Assembly: GCA_963693315.1 (NCBI GenBank)
Contig: OY856188.1
Location: 189,525,897-189,589,896 of the forward strand
From: Diogma glabrata
Lineage: Eukaryota; Arthropoda; Insecta; Diptera; Cylindrotomidae
Direction: 5' to 3'
DNA length: 64,000 nt
Made by a program: the position numbers and the translations under genes. The notes below the pieces were generated by a model, which saw only the letters and a program-made list of their open reading frames with translations, did not search any database and was not told the DNA's origin. Positions 1 to 14,949 of this stretch are shown here, piece after piece; positions within the stretch are counted from its first letter, which is position 1; the number at the start of each line of letters is the position of its first letter.

Positions 1-735
1 AAAAAACACACTTTTATTGAAAACGAACTAAAAACTAAAAAATAAATTTTGCATTGACAAAACACGATGTTCCAAAGAAACAAAAGTTATGTTCAAACGT
101 TAAATCTTTTATTAATAACTATGTTTGCTTTCAAACTGTAATAAGGAAATAAATATTTAAATATCTTTTTAAACAATTTAACACAGATGGCAAAATTAGA
201 TGTACAGACTAGAATACTATTTATCTAGAAGTTTTGTTAGATAAACAATTTTCCGTTACAGTTTTTTACAAAAAATAAAAGTGGGTGGCGTAGTGAATAT
301 AGAAAGGCAATAAATATGTAGAAAATGTGCTAATTCTAAATCTTAATTATGTAAGTATAAATACTAAAACTTAATTCAACTATTTTAAAGTATTAAAATT
401 ACTTATAATACAAAATGTGATGTAATACGTTCAATACGCTGACTGCTCCACCCACTTTTATTTTTTGTAAAAAACTGTAACGTAAAATTATTTATCTAAC
501 AAAACTTCTAGTTAAATAGTATTCTAGTCTGTACATCTAATTTTGCCATCTGTGTTAAATTGTTTAAAAAGATATTTAAATATTTATTTCCTTATTACAG
601 TTTGAAAGCAAACATAGTTATTAATAAAAGATTTAACGTTTGAATATAACCTTTGTTTCTTTGGAACATCGTGTTCTGTCAATGCAAAATTTATTTTTTA
701 GTTTTTAGTTCGTTTTCAATAAAAGTATGTTTTTT
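1..735. mobile_element. Foldback-type nonautonomous element with 288-bp inverted arms
   Basis: The first 288 bases pair with positions 448-735 as an imperfect inverted repeat. Paired coordinates sum to 736 at both the outer end and the inner end, so there is no net length difference between the arms. They differ at only a few bases. The spacer of about 160 bp has no ORF. The pairing reaches base 1 of the window, so the left end may lie outside it and no target duplication can be checked. This is the structure of a foldback element or long-TIR MITE; it encodes nothing. Confidence 0.8.
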
Positions 736-2790
736 AAAATTTTATTTTTTAATTTTTTTTTATTTTTTGATAATAATTATTTTCAAAATTAAACTAAAAT
801 TCGATTTAATTTGTTGTAATTGTTTGTCTTATTTCCAGCTCCAGTTATGATAATTATAAGACAACCTTGATTTTTAATTGTAGTGTAATAGATTATTGTA
901 ATTTCCAATTGAATTAAATAAAATTTGTTTGGTTATGTTTGGTTTGTTTGGTTATGATGAGTAGTTTTTAAACAGCTTGTTATGATGATTATGAAATGAC
1001 CTTAATTGTTGATTGTAATGTAATATCCAGTTATTGTGATTGTAACACGATTTATTGAAAAGTTTATGCTTTTCTAATGATGTTCTGATGATTGTTTTTT
1101 TGAATTATCAAATCAAAAATTTCGACTCACATTTATTTTATTGATAGCAGTCACAAAGTTTTTAATAAGAAGATAATAGTTTAAGGAAAACCATCAATCT
1201 CTCTTCTTAATCTATAGTTTTTTCGCTGTCACCAGTTATTGTGGTTATACTGTAATCACATATATTTTATATTAAATATACATATTAAACACCTTTTTTA
1301 TTATTTTATTTTATTTTTATTTTTATTTATTGTTTTAGGTTCTGATAGAATCTACAGACTGACTAAATTTAATTTTACTTTTTATTTTATAATGTTTGTT
1401 TAAAGTAACAGAGATAGCAATATTCAATGTTTATTATATATTGGTTTCATAACAAATATTAACTATATGTTTACACAACACTCACTAAGAGAGTGACGTT
1501 CAATCAATTTTTTTTAGAGAATCATAAAGATCTGATCGTGGAGAATTTTAAATTAAATCCAAAATAGAATCAATTGCCGACTGTAATAATGCAGCGAAAA
1601 CATGATGATATTTCACACTGTCTGCAGTTACACACGCGAGAGTGAATTTGTAATGAAGAGCTTTCTCCTTGGCGAACCAATGAGAATGGCATAGCAGAAT
1701 GCGTACCTAGAGTTATTTACTGCCTTAACGACTAAAGCTCAGTCATCGTGGATTTGATAGATTGTTACTTGCTGCTTCAACACAAATACAGAAATGTACG
1801 CAAATCACGTGAATAAACAGAAGTGGAAACAAAACGAATGGAAAAATGAAACTCTGGCGACCCCTTTTGCGAAAACCACTATCAGCGCGTCCAACCCCCA
1901 CAATCATTCCCATACGCCCACACACTCACGCTTCACATATGCTAACATTCACCCACACACTCAGACTGCGAAGCAAGACAATTAAGCTCAAAGACCCACA
2001 GCAAGTACCGCAATTGGTAGTAATCAAACATAAGTTGTATTGCTGTGCCAATATTATACAGCTTGTACACCACTGCCATTGCTGGTAAACCGAGAATCAA
2101 ATCTTAGAGCACGGGAGAACGTCACACGCTATATTGAAAGTCTTTATTATTTATTTCCCTTTTTCTCTATTAATAACATTTTCAAAAATGTTTGAAACCA
2201 TACGAAATTACCAAAGAAAATTATTTACAGCTCCAAAAAAGTTATAATTTTATTTGTAAGTTAAATAAATATTTCCAAACCAATTTAATTAAATACCTGT
2301 AGTTTACAGTTGGTTAATGTATAATACGGTTAATAAATATAAAACATGACACGAATTTATTTTTTTTCCTTTTTTTTTTGGTTTTCATATTATTTGGGAT
2401 TGATTTTTAACTACTTAAAAATACAAATTAATAAATTTAGGTAATAAAATTTAATATAGTAAAAAGAAAATGTATTTGGAAATCTAAGCATTACCTCGGA
2501 GCACACATATTTTGATTATAATCATTTCCAATTTAGACTGAATGTGTCTCGCTACACGCATCGCCAGCTCACACACACACGCATCGACAAGCAAGCCCCC
2601 ATTCAATCACTTGTACACCCTTTCACGCGCATTCACATCTCTACGTTAAAAAAAGTAAATAAAATAAACAAAATTCGCTCACCCCATGATTATATCCTCC
2701 AGGCTTCGAAGTCTTACGGCCTTAGCCCTCCATCAGCGGCGACAAATCCCATAGGCAAGGTTTCATTGCCAAAATTGCATAAATAATACT
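736..2790. other. AT-rich intergenic stretch, no gene recognised
   Basis: I see only A/T-rich sequence with short, poorly composed ORFs. Two GC-richer patches (about 1740-1990 and 2540-2770) are rich in CA/CAC runs and open in more than one frame, which looks compositional rather than coding. Confidence 0.5.
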
Positions 2791-2975
2791 TAAATGTTGC
2801 GTTGAAATATGTTCGACATACGATAGTAACAGCAAAAATTTTATTTAAATGTTGCGTTGAAATATGTTTGAAATACGGTAGTAACAGCAAAAATTTTATT
2901 TAAATGTTGCGTTGAAATATGTTTGAAATACGGTAGTAACAGCAAAAATTTTATTTAAATGTTGCGTTGAAATAC
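2791..2975. repeat. 55-bp tandem repeat, about 3.4 copies
   Basis: Copies begin at 2791, 2846, 2901 and 2956, each with TAAATGTTGCGTTGAAATA followed by a segment ending in AGCAAAAATTTTATT. The period is exactly 55. The first unit differs at a few bases from the second and third, and the fourth breaks off after about 20 bp. Confidence 0.9.
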
Positions 2976-3019
2976 TGTAGACAACAGCTAGCAAAAACTA
3001 TATCAAATGTTGTATCAAT

Positions 3020-3250
3020 ATCGCAGGAAAGTTGCACCGCAATAGCTAAGCGATTGATGTAAAAATTGTATAAATAAATGTTGATACGAATACGATGTAT
3101 AAATTGATATATAAACGTTGTATAAAATTGATATAGATATGGGATAAACTTGATATAAATATAGTATAAATACGATGTAAAAATTGTATCAATAAATGTT
3201 GATATAAATGCGAAAGTGCTGCGCCGCAATAGCTAAGCGATTGATGATAC
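3020..3250. repeat. Direct repeat pair carrying GCAATAGCTAAGCGATTGAT
   Basis: CGCAATAGCTAAGCGATTGA occurs near 3038 and again near 3224, each followed or preceded by AT-rich steps such as AAATGTTGATA and TGTAAAAATTGTAT that also recur in between. This looks like an eroded tandem array of about 185 bp adjoining the 55-bp array. Confidence 0.6.
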
Positions 3251-3300
3251 AAATGTATAATGACGTTGTAAATGTTGTGCCGCTATAACTCAGGCAATTA

Positions 3301-3738
3301 CTAATCAAAACTGTAGAAATATGGTACAAATATTACTGCCTCTCCAGACGACAATATATTACTCAAGCTTGCATAGATGACAACAAGACAGGCGATTAAT
3401 AACAAACTTTTATTACTGCTCCAATCGATGATGCACTTGAAATTATTGCGTTCAACAAGAAAAATAATGAGTGGCGTTAAAATCAATATTCCTATCTCAA
3501 ATGTTGATATTGTAATCCCAAAGTGATTGCCCGTGCATGAAACAACGATTGCGGCGGAAATTATTTCTATTACAGCTTCACATGCAACAGTCCTTGAAAT
3601 TGTTACACAAACACCAAGAGAACAATAAAACAATTGATTGATGACTACTACGGCTTCAACCAGGATAGTGCAGTTACGGTTGTTGAATCTTATAAGTTCA
3701 AGAGGGTGGCAGATGTCCCAATGTAATTCTATCTAGCT
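3301..3738 (-). CDS. Hypothetical hydrophobic ORF, possible membrane-protein exon
   Basis: The minus strand is open for about 145 codons, from a stop near 3740 to the stop at 3301; the first ATG is at 3633 (110 codons). Three stretches look membrane-spanning: around AVIEIISAAIVVSC, FGITISTFEIGILILTPLI and SLLLIACLVVIYASL. Charged residues (VERNNFK) sit between the second and third. The open frame continues upstream of the ATG to a possible splice acceptor (TTTCCAAG near 3742), so this could be the last exon of a small multi-pass protein. I recognise no family. In such AT-rich DNA a hydrophobic chance ORF is a real alternative. Confidence 0.25.
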
Positions 3739-5989
<2,251 letters not shown>

Positions 5990-6002
5990 TATAGGTATAT
6001 AT

Positions 6003-6249
6003 CTGTAGGTGGGAGGTAAACTACACTAAGTCACATTTTTAAAATTTTACAGGAAAGCCAAAAAACTGTTTGAAAATGGACTATTTACTATGGACTTGGA
6101 CTGTTTAAAATTGTTCTATCTCGAAAACTACACTAGTTAGGACTCAGTGCTCTTAACCTCCCGGTAGAGAACAAAATCCTGATTCTAACAATAGAAAAAA
6201 ACGTATTTTGAAAAAATTGGACTTGGTGTAGTTTACCTCCCACCTACAG
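6003..6249. mobile_element. 247-bp MITE with about 30-bp TIRs
   Basis: The left end CTGTAGGTGGGAGGTAAACT is repeated inverted at the right end, and the match continues to about 30 bp with a few mismatches. Both outer flanks read ATATAT, which is compatible with a target duplication but is not diagnostic in TA-rich surroundings. The interior has no coding capacity. The superfamily cannot be assigned. Confidence 0.8.
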
Positions 6250-6412
6250 ATATATCTACGGCTTAAGCTCAGCCTGGGGTGAGTTCCCTTTTCTTATAAC
6301 ACGACTTGAACGAGGATCATCCAGGCCACTTAGAAACCATTCTTCGCCACATCATTCCCATATAAAGACTTTACTTCATCATAGCAAGGTCAACATTTAT
6401 TAACAACATCTT

Positions 6413-6830
6413 TAAATTCAACATAAGGTTGACAAAACTATATTTAAAAAAATTTTGTTTTCTTTAGAAAACATTGAATTGAATTTAAAGCAACATAAGG
6501 TTGACAAGACTATATAAAAAAAATTTTGTTTACTCTAGAAAACATTAAAATTGAACTTAAAGCAACATAAGGTTGACAGGACTGCATAAAAATAATTTTG
6601 TTTACTCTAGAAACATTGAATTGTATTTAAAGCAACATAAGGTTGACAATTGTCAAAGACTATATAAAAAAAATTTTGTTTACTCTAGAAAACATTGAAT
6701 TGAATTTAAAGCAACATAAGCTTGACAAGACTATATAAAAAAAAAATTTGTTTACTCTAGAAAACATTGCATTGAATTTAAAGCAACATAAGGTTTACAA
6801 GTCTATACAAATTTTACTCTATTACAAATA
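6413..6830. repeat. Tandem repeat of about 72 bp, six copies
   Basis: Units are anchored by ACATAAGGTTGACA at 6421, 6493, 6565, 6635, 6714 and 6786 (the fifth and sixth variant). Spacings are 72, 72, 70, 79 and 72 bp. The rest of each unit carries AATTTTGTTTACTCTAGAAA and a TTGAATTTAAAGCA segment. Divergence between units is low. Confidence 0.9.
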
Positions 6831-7329
6831 TTGTCTAAGGCTAAGTTTCTTGTTACAAAAAAAATTATTTCCTTCAAATATCCTTGAACCAATAATTAAA
6901 ATTTATAGCCAATAAGCCAGCCGGTTTTAGCTGCATCCCTGCTCCACAAGCGCTTGTTGGTCAGGACTACGTCTGCTGTTAATAAAAAGAAGGATATCAA
7001 ATCTTGGTAGCAATAACTCTCCAATGCCTACCTTATTAGTTAAGAAAGAAATACTTTTAGAAAAAAAATTGACCTTACTTAACACAAAATTAATACTAAG
7101 TATATATTTGCGAATCTTGAGTCACCGTTACCCTAGTTGACTATCCATATACATCTCCTTTAGTTGTTGTGATTTTGTTGAATGTCTACCTTCCTCTATC
7201 TAGCCAATTCCTTTGGTGAATCAGGAACGCTGATGAGCATACACTTCTGTATTTCTTCCGGCAAGGAACTATGCAACCACCTCTACTGTTATTTTTTTTA
7301 ATGTTCCCACGTTTTCGTGTTCTCAATAT
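6831..7329. other. Spacer, nothing recognised
   Basis: AT-rich, without ORFs, inverted ends or repeats that I could identify. Confidence 0.45.
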
Positions 7330-8640
7330 TTTTCATAAAAACAATGTTGTCGCTTTAATTTAAAGTTACGTGATCGATCAGACCTAAATAATCAAAAAAA
7401 ATGTTTTCCGATGAAAAATAGGCAACTAAATCACCTTAAAACTGTGTCTTATTAACCCCCTCAACTGTTAACTAGAACTGTTAACTTATTCAAACAACTA
7501 TATACGATAAAATTCACTTCCCTTTAGTTTGTTCTAGCCATACACCCAAAACTAGATAAATGAAATTATTTGTTTTAAGATTTGTTCACTAAGCACAATT
7601 GAACGTGTGGTCAATCAATCAATTAACTATTTCTAATATTTTCTAAACAACAACGGTGCCACTTTTATTGACAATTAAATTAACAAATAACCCATAAAAT
7701 CAAAAAAAATGTTTTCATTTAAAAAATATACCACAAAATCACCTTAGAACTGGGTTTAGTTATTCAAAACACCTATATACGACAAAATTCACTTCCCTTT
7801 CGTTTGTTCCAAACATACACAACACTAAATACAATTGAACGTGTGGTCAATCAATCAATTAACCAGTTCTAATATTTTTTATACCACAATGTTGCCACTT
7901 TTATTGAAAGTTAAATTACTAGGGTTTCTCATTTCCCGTAGAAATTCAAATCCCGGGAAGCCGGGACAAAAAATATTAAATTCCCGGGATCCCGGGAAAT
8001 CCCGGGAAACACTCAAAAGCTAGATTTTTCTAACTGGGTGGTAGAAAAATGTATAAAATTAAAACAGCACAAAAAATGCGCTATTGATTTTTAAATTTCC
8101 ATTATTTTTAATTAAAAAAACTTCAAAAATTAAATAAAAACAAAACAAAAATAAATTCATAATACTAATATTTAATATTCAAAAAAACCATACAAAAAAA
8201 CCATGATACCATATGTGTCAAAAAAAACATTTTCCTAATTTTGAACGAAATTAATTACTACAGAGGGAAAAGAATTAAAAACTACTCAATTTTCGAGTGA
8301 GAAAACTTTTAATATCTTTGAAAAAAGTACAAAAAAATGTTAATAAAAATTAGCGGGATACCCGGGATCCCGGGGTAAAATCCCGGGAAAACGGGATGAA
8401 AATTTACCCCCGGGATCCCGGGAAAACGGGATCCCGGGAAAACGGGATCCCGGGATCCCGTTTGAGAAACCCTATAAATTACTAAACAAACACAAGAACA
8501 AAAAAATTGTTTTCATTGAAAAAAACTGCAACTAAATCACTTTTAATTTCTTTGTTTCCTTCATGCAAAAAATATACCAGCCAATTAAAAAAACTAAACT
8601 TATTCATTTCCGCGATCAACTATATAAATATAAAGAAACA
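7330..8640. repeat. Degenerate tandem repeat of about 300 bp, interrupted by a MITE
   Basis: Segments starting near 7337, 7649 and 7885 share a common order: AATGTTG(C/T)CGCTTT-like start, AATCAAAAAAAATGTTTTC, AAATCACCTTA, AAATTCACTTCCCTTT and GAACGTGTGGTCAATCAATC. The third copy is split at 7920-8474 by an inserted element and resumes at 8475. Confidence 0.7.
7920..8474. mobile_element. hAT-like MITE with CCCGGGAT subterminal arrays
   Basis: The ends TAGGGTTTCTCA are perfect inverted repeats of 12 bp, and TAAATTAC flanks both sides (7912-7919 and 8475-8482) as an exact 8-bp target duplication. Known hAT elements have 8-bp duplications and TIRs of the form YARNG, which this matches. Both subterminal zones are packed with ATCCCGGGAA-type palindromic motifs (about ten or more), while the interior of about 300 bp is plain AT-rich DNA with no transposase. 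It is therefore mobilised in trans. Confidence 0.92.
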
Positions 8641-10239
8641 TCACTTTTATTTGCAGTTTGTTATTTTATTTAGTTTTATCAACCAACAATCATATTGTCA
8701 TTTTTTATCTTCATAGAGGACAGTTTTTATAACAAATACATTTTGGCAACGAAGTCAACATTCTACAATACATCTACAACGCTATCTATTTTAATAGTTA
8801 TACAATTTAAATGAATGAGCGCACCTAATATTACAATTTTATCTTGGGTTTATTATTAAAGAACACATGTCACATGAGAGACATAGTATCAATAAAATGT
8901 AAACATTCTCACTTCAGTTCGGGTTGCCTTCATGGCAAGTCGTTATTAAAAAAACACATAAGGTTTGACAAAATATTTAATAATCTAACAAAAACAAAAG
9001 GTGTGGGAATTTACGTTGGATGAAAACGTGTTTCCTTAACATCATAATAGTTTATCATAATATACATAAAAATATACAAATTAAAGTTTGGAGATATGGA
9101 CTGCAAAATTGCCCCAACCAAATAAACTGTAAAACTGTCATGTATTTTCATTGTATTTTTTAGGTCCAGCTGACTACCGGAATTTCGAATTATGGTATCT
9201 CTGATAAGTGGTCGCCCACACAAAGTATACTTTCTAAGAATGGCCGAAAAATGATTTGGAACTGCAAACATTCAGATGGTTAATTGAGGTTAATCACTTA
9301 CAAATCTCTCGCTTTAATCTTATTTTTCCTCCATTCTACTTGGTTTACATTGAGTTTACCTTGTTAGGTCAATTTTATGCTTTATTGTTAAAAATAAGTT
9401 TAGTTGTTGTTATCATGGCATCAATCTGCTGTGTTTATCTCTTAATTTTAATTAATATCTAGGTCTAGGGCCAATCCTTTATACTCGGCAGTTTTAGACG
9501 ATGTAATCGAGCACAATCGTTTTATGGTTAACTTCAATTTAAATTTTGTTTTTCGACATGTTAGAGGATATTGACTACGGTATATTGATTTTCTCTTTTT
9601 TTCATTAGATTTTTGTTTCAATCGATGATTGTAAAACAGAAGTGTATATTTACACGCGCCATTTCGATAACTCGTTTACACAAGATATATGAAGACGAAT
9701 GTATACTCGAGGGTCGGTATAAAAATTATTTAAAGTATTTCCAAAAATATGTTGTTACATATCTTATGAAACAAAGATTTATCTTTTTGGGAACAGGTCG
9801 TTTGCGATGAGACCTGTTAAGCCGTAATTTATCAAGTAAGCATACTTCAGGCAGGAGCGAGATCATTGCATTCTTATTCATTCTCCGTTATCAATCTTTT
9901 ATTACCTTTAGTATTGTGGGTTGGAGAAATGGACGGTATTATGTAAATACTCATTACATATTTTGTATTTACATTTTGCGTTTTTTGTTGTAAACAAACT
10001 CGATTTGTATGTAAAGCTAAAACTTTAACTGTTGGTTTTTGATTTTTATTGTTTGCAAATAAATTAATAACTAAATGTATAAAGTTAAATCACTAAGTCT
10101 GAACATAATTTTAATTATATGATAATGTTTCTTGATTTATATTCCTTTATTTGTATGCATCTATTTCTTATAAATGTATTCTTGAAAACTTAATTACAGT
10201 TATCAACTTTCAAACTAATAATTTTAGTTGATAATCCAA
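8641..10239. other. AT-rich intergenic stretch, no gene recognised
   Basis: Short ORFs occur on both strands (for example 9011-9271 minus and 9613-9810 plus) but have AT-driven composition and no motif I recognise. Confidence 0.45.
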
Positions 10240-10570
10240 AGAAAATCAACGAAAGCTATTCGAAAAATAATATATAAATAAAAAAAAGTTAAAAAATATA
10301 AAAAAAAATGAAATTATAAAAAACAAAAATTAATTCAGCAAAAAAAAAATAATCGAAATAAAAGAAAATAATATATAACACAAAAAAAATAAAAAAAAGA
10401 AAAAAATAATAAAATTAATAAAAAAACAAAAATTAATTTAACCAAAAAAAAAAAAATAATCAAAATAATATATAATACAAAAAAAATTGAAAATACAAAA
10501 AAATTTAATATAATTAATAAAAAAAATTAGCTAAAAACAAAAAAAGAATAAACAATGAAAAATTAAATAT
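10240..10570. repeat. Adenine-rich low-complexity tract
   Basis: About 330 bp composed mainly of A runs broken by T, AAT and ATA steps. Confidence 0.9.
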
Positions 10571-12129
10571 TAGAGTTAAGCACGCTACACATCGGGTAGT
10601 TGTTGGTGTTACGTTTGGCAAAAATGGTGATTTTCAAGTGAATAAAGGTCAAGCATTTTACACGCCAAGCACAGAATATTTTCATTTCTATTGGCTTTGA
10701 TGGCAACAGCTTCGGTTAAGTTAATGTCGTATTTCTTTTTTCACGACAACAGATGTCGATCCCATCTCGACAATGGGAAAACTCGTTATGAGGAATTATA
10801 CACCTTATGTGAACCTGGAGAATTGTATTAGCTGTAAAAATAAGTCGTTAATGTTAAGCTGGCAATACTTTTAACCATCATCAACAAGATCTTGAAGTTA
10901 ATTCACAAACTCATAATACGATAGATACTGCTGATCATAATCCCGAAATGATACTCTCTTAAAAATTGTATACTCATCTTACGAAAATTGATAATATTAC
11001 TACTATCAAGATGAAACTCCAGCTGATTTTATTGAGAATAAAAATAAAAAGCAAGTATAGTGTTTGTAAGAACAAAGCAGATAAATAATAAAACTTACTG
11101 GAAGTTAAAATTAGTTTTTCTACAACACCAAACAACTTAGTTCCAGAATGGTCTCCTATAAAGTCACAAGCATAATGAGGTGTATGGAAAGCAGAAAAAG
11201 AAATTATGAATACAGCAGATAACTTTAGACAAAGCCTTAAACCTTTCCACTTAATCGGTATACGGCAAACCGGAAGTTATTAAAACGCTCCGACAACAGA
11301 CAAAAGTTAATTAGTGTAATGGGCCTAAAAAATATTAGTACATCAGATCAATCAGAACCACAACTGCCACTACCTCAGCAAATAAAATTAAGAAGTATCT
11401 ATGTAAATTTTTATTAGGTAGACGCAGAATAGCAATAGTTATATCAAAAATATAGATATAGGTTATTTCAGAGCAAAATGCAACGTACAGTCCATTTCTT
11501 CTTACACGCGAAACATCGACCAATTTGTAACTGTACAATACAACTGAGGAATTGATACAGATATAAGATGAATTTGCTCCTTCACCGAAATGTCCGTAAA
11601 TTTAATTTAATTGTTTTTTGTTAAAGAAAGAAAAAGAAATAGAGGTAAAAACAGGTTTCATCAAACTCGATCCGAACGGAGAGATAAGTTTGAAAATTGT
11701 GAATTGCAAAGGAATAACGGGGGCATTAGTTTCGGATACTCATAATCCTTCTGTGTCTTCTCCATGTGGGATTGCTAAACCCTATGCCAACTTTGACATT
11801 TCTATTACTGGCACCGAATGCAAAACAAGCTCAAGATTTTGTATAAAAATGTGAAATGGACGAATCTACGAAAGCTTCAAATATGGTGTTGCGTAATCAA
11901 ATGGTTTCTTTTCTTTCTTCAAAACTATTCGATTGTTTTAGCGTTTATTTGTATATTGTATATTTTAGGTCCTTGTCTTCGGCCTTAGTCAGCTGGTATT
12001 ACAATAATAGTGATTTTAGATCATTTCATCAAATTTCAATTGCTGTTCCTGATTCATAAGTGAACCACTGAATCCCTCTGTCGTACACTGAGATGCCAGG
12101 TTTGTTATGTCTTTAGGGTTCCTGTCTCA
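10571..12129. other. Heavily eroded sequence, possibly retroelement debris
   Basis: Base composition is more mixed than in the flanks, with short open segments. One is an 11618-11854 plus-strand ORF of 78 codons with protein-like composition (contains KIVNCKGITGALVSD) that I cannot assign. Its position upstream of an integrase trace suggests the same old element, but I see no diagnostic motif. Confidence 0.3.
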
Positions 12130-12400
12130 TGATGAATAAAAATTCAAATGGAAGATGTTCGAGGTTTCTTGACAATGTGGGGAGTAGAACATACTCTTAT
12201 TCCAGTGTATGCACCTATATTTATTAAAGCAGTGGTCATCAAAAGCGTTAGAAATTCTGCTTACGAGTGTGACTACGATTCTGACGAACACAGCATGCAT
12301 CATTCCAACGATATACGTCCCTGGCACCACTTAAATGGTTTTATTTATAACGAAATTACTTCTTCTACTTACCTTTATTAACTCGTAGGTTTTGTTTTTT
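12130..12400 (+). pseudogene. Remnant of retroelement integrase core
   Basis: A plus-strand frame contains VRGFLTMWGVEHTLIPVYAP, which matches the stretch of retroviral-type integrases just before the catalytic glutamate helix. Further on, RPWHHLNGFIYNEITSSTYL matches the later 'W..L..F.YA.N...HSST' block. The segment between them, where the glutamate should lie, is unrecognisable. No LTRs are visible. It is an old dead copy; clade cannot be assigned. Confidence 0.5.
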
Positions 12401-14914
12401 CCTCTCTGTGCTCCTCACAATGTGTTACTTAGAACGCTTTATAACCTTCCACCTGATTTCAAAAGATTCCACTGAGCGTAGTATTGTTAGGGCGTTGATT
12501 AAGGTGTCTATTAGAACCGTAGTTTCTATTCAACATCAAACTTGCTCTTCTGATTTTGGTCTATCGGTGAATCAGTTAGGATTTCCACAACAGATGGTAA
12601 TGGTTGACCCCTCTGTCCCATTTTCGGTGAACTTTTTTTTCGAACATAATGGTTCTAGTTTAGGTTGGGTTTCATTAGTTAGCTTCATCGTTGTTAGGCC
12701 AAATAAGGCCACCAGTGGAATTTTTAGCTATTGCGATTTGCGAGTAGAAATTCAACTCTTTTTAGGGATTCAACTAGTAAAGTTACCAGGGCATGAGACT
12801 CGAAATGTCAGGTGTAGTGCGAGTAGAACGGCTAGTAAATCGACACATTCGACTTCTTTTTAGTTGGCAATAATTCCGTAAGTGCGATTTATCTTGTTTT
12901 GACCACTCTGACTTGGTATAAACCGTGTCTAAGCGTTCAAATCCTGTAGTGGAATCGTGTTTAAACGCCCTAGAAGTGGTAATCAATACTACTTGGAGCA
13001 ATTATATTTTTGGTTAATTGTTTAATTTGACCGATAACCTGCAGATTAATTTGTTTTATTTATTAAATATTGTAACGACTCTTCGTTGGTTCTTTTCGAT
13101 TATTGAGCAAATACGACAGTAAAAAGACAGATCTTTAGTTAACAAAATCTCAATCTTTATTTATCAACCAATTACTCCAACTTCCGCTTTTAATTACAAT
13201 AAATTCTATGGTCTTTTCATTCTATGGTCGCTTTTCCACAATTTGAATCAATAATATTCGGAATCGTAAAATCTGTATTTACTATTCCACTAGGTTTAAA
13301 TTCTTTCACTATTAGTACCCAGGCTCAAGTACCACCGATTATTCCTTATACTTGCGAATATTTATTAACACTTTTAATTGCAAAACTAAAACTGATCTAT
13401 CTGATATTTTGTTCGCTTATTTATATCCAAAAAATAAATAAATCGAAACTTCTCTAATTTACTTTCAAGAAATCAATATTGAATAGGCCACACCTATTTT
13501 CATTCATACTTGCATAAATGTAAACATTAGCGAACTCATATTTAATTAATTTATGTATGAGTAAATGGTTAAGTTAATGAGTAATTGATTAAGTTACTTA
13601 ATGATTCATTAAGTCATGAATGAGTAAATTAAATTAACCCATTCTGGACGAAGTTTATTACAATATGATAATGTTACCGCAAAACATTGCCCATATACCG
13701 TATAATTAACTAGATATTGATTTGTAAATTTACCAGCAGTAATTTTTGCATTCTGATGGGTTGCAAAAATCCTATAGTATTAATTTATCCGGACTAATTC
13801 TCTTGGTGGTATAGCCTTAATAAAGGAATCATATCGCATCTGGTATTGTAAATGCCATTATTTCGCGGTTTCTTGATAGCTGTCTATTTTCTTCCAATAC
13901 TATGTATGTTACAGCAGTGCTGGTTGCAGCAAAGATGATAAGATCAAATCATTATTCTAATATACGTTTAGTCCAGGAATTCTGGACTTTGGGTCCAAAA
14001 TTGATGTCAGCGGGTTTTTAGCTGTAGCTAAAGTAAATTTACGACCTGTAACGACATGCCTATTTTGAGTTTTACTCTTAAACACAAATATTCATATCTA
14101 AAGAAGTTCTCTAAATGATTTACTTTTTGATTTCGGTTCGGGTCGTATTACAGTTCGTTATATTAAAATAACCCATGTCAACAAACATAAAAAACATTAA
14201 TGTGTGCTACAGGTCAATCAACCAATTTTTAACATTTTCTTAGTTGATTGCTTTGTTGCGTCACACAAGCAGTAAAACATGTTTCTTTCTACATAAACAA
14301 TAAAATTTTGTTTGTAAAGTTTTCGTCATATTTTATGTAGACATAATACAGTTGTTCGAATTTATAAAAAGTTGAATAGTTGTCTGAAGTTGTAGAGGAG
14401 AATATTTTCTCGTTTGATTAGAATTGTTTATTGATATGATATATGGAAATAGTCTAACTAGCATTTTATATTGCACTCAAAGAAAAATCTACTTTCACCT
14501 CAAACGTATTTTAAACAGCCAGACTTTATTTCATCACAAAAGCAAACAAACTTATTACAATACAAACAACTATGGTTGCAAATACACTTAATTAAATTTT
14601 TTCTTTATTACAAATAATAAGTGTGTACCACAAATATGCATTAATTTAGTATAAACGAGATTATTTGCATCAAAGAATTTACGTTCGCAACAAAATCTGA
14701 TTTTTGATGAATTTTTTTTGAATGTGAGATGAAATGGGGCAATTGTAAATTAAACACAAATCGTTTTGGCCGGGAAAGGCCATTATTAAGTAGCATGCAA
14801 TTTTTAAAGAAATTTATTCAGCCTAGGAGGTAACAACTTATTTAGTTTATTTAAATCAATCTAATAAAAGTATATTTTCAGAACAAAATCAAATAATCAA
14901 GAAGTTATGACGGA

Positions 14915-14920
<6 letters not shown>
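12401..14920. other. No gene recognised; debris and AT-rich spacer
   Basis: Open segments at 12408-12863 (plus) and 13224-13457 (plus) have no motif I recognise. Around 13540-13640 there are imperfect repeats of TTAATGA/TAAGT-type words. Nothing else supports a feature. Confidence 0.4.

Positions 14921-14949
<29 letters not shown>

Noticed and set aside
1743..2088. Overlapping ORFs on both strands rich in His, Pro and Thr
   Set aside because: They follow from CA/CAC-rich composition; no frame is preferred and no motif is present.
2544..2786. 80-codon plus-strand ORF
   Set aside because: Low-complexity CA-rich start and no recognisable domain.
2791..2975. CRISPR-like regular spacing of the 55-bp repeat
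   Set aside because: Units are contiguous and nearly identical throughout, with no unique spacers, and the sequence is eukaryotic.
12408..13001. 151-codon plus and 72-codon minus ORFs downstream of the integrase remnant
   Set aside because: No recognisable domain on either strand; could be debris of the same dead element but not shown.
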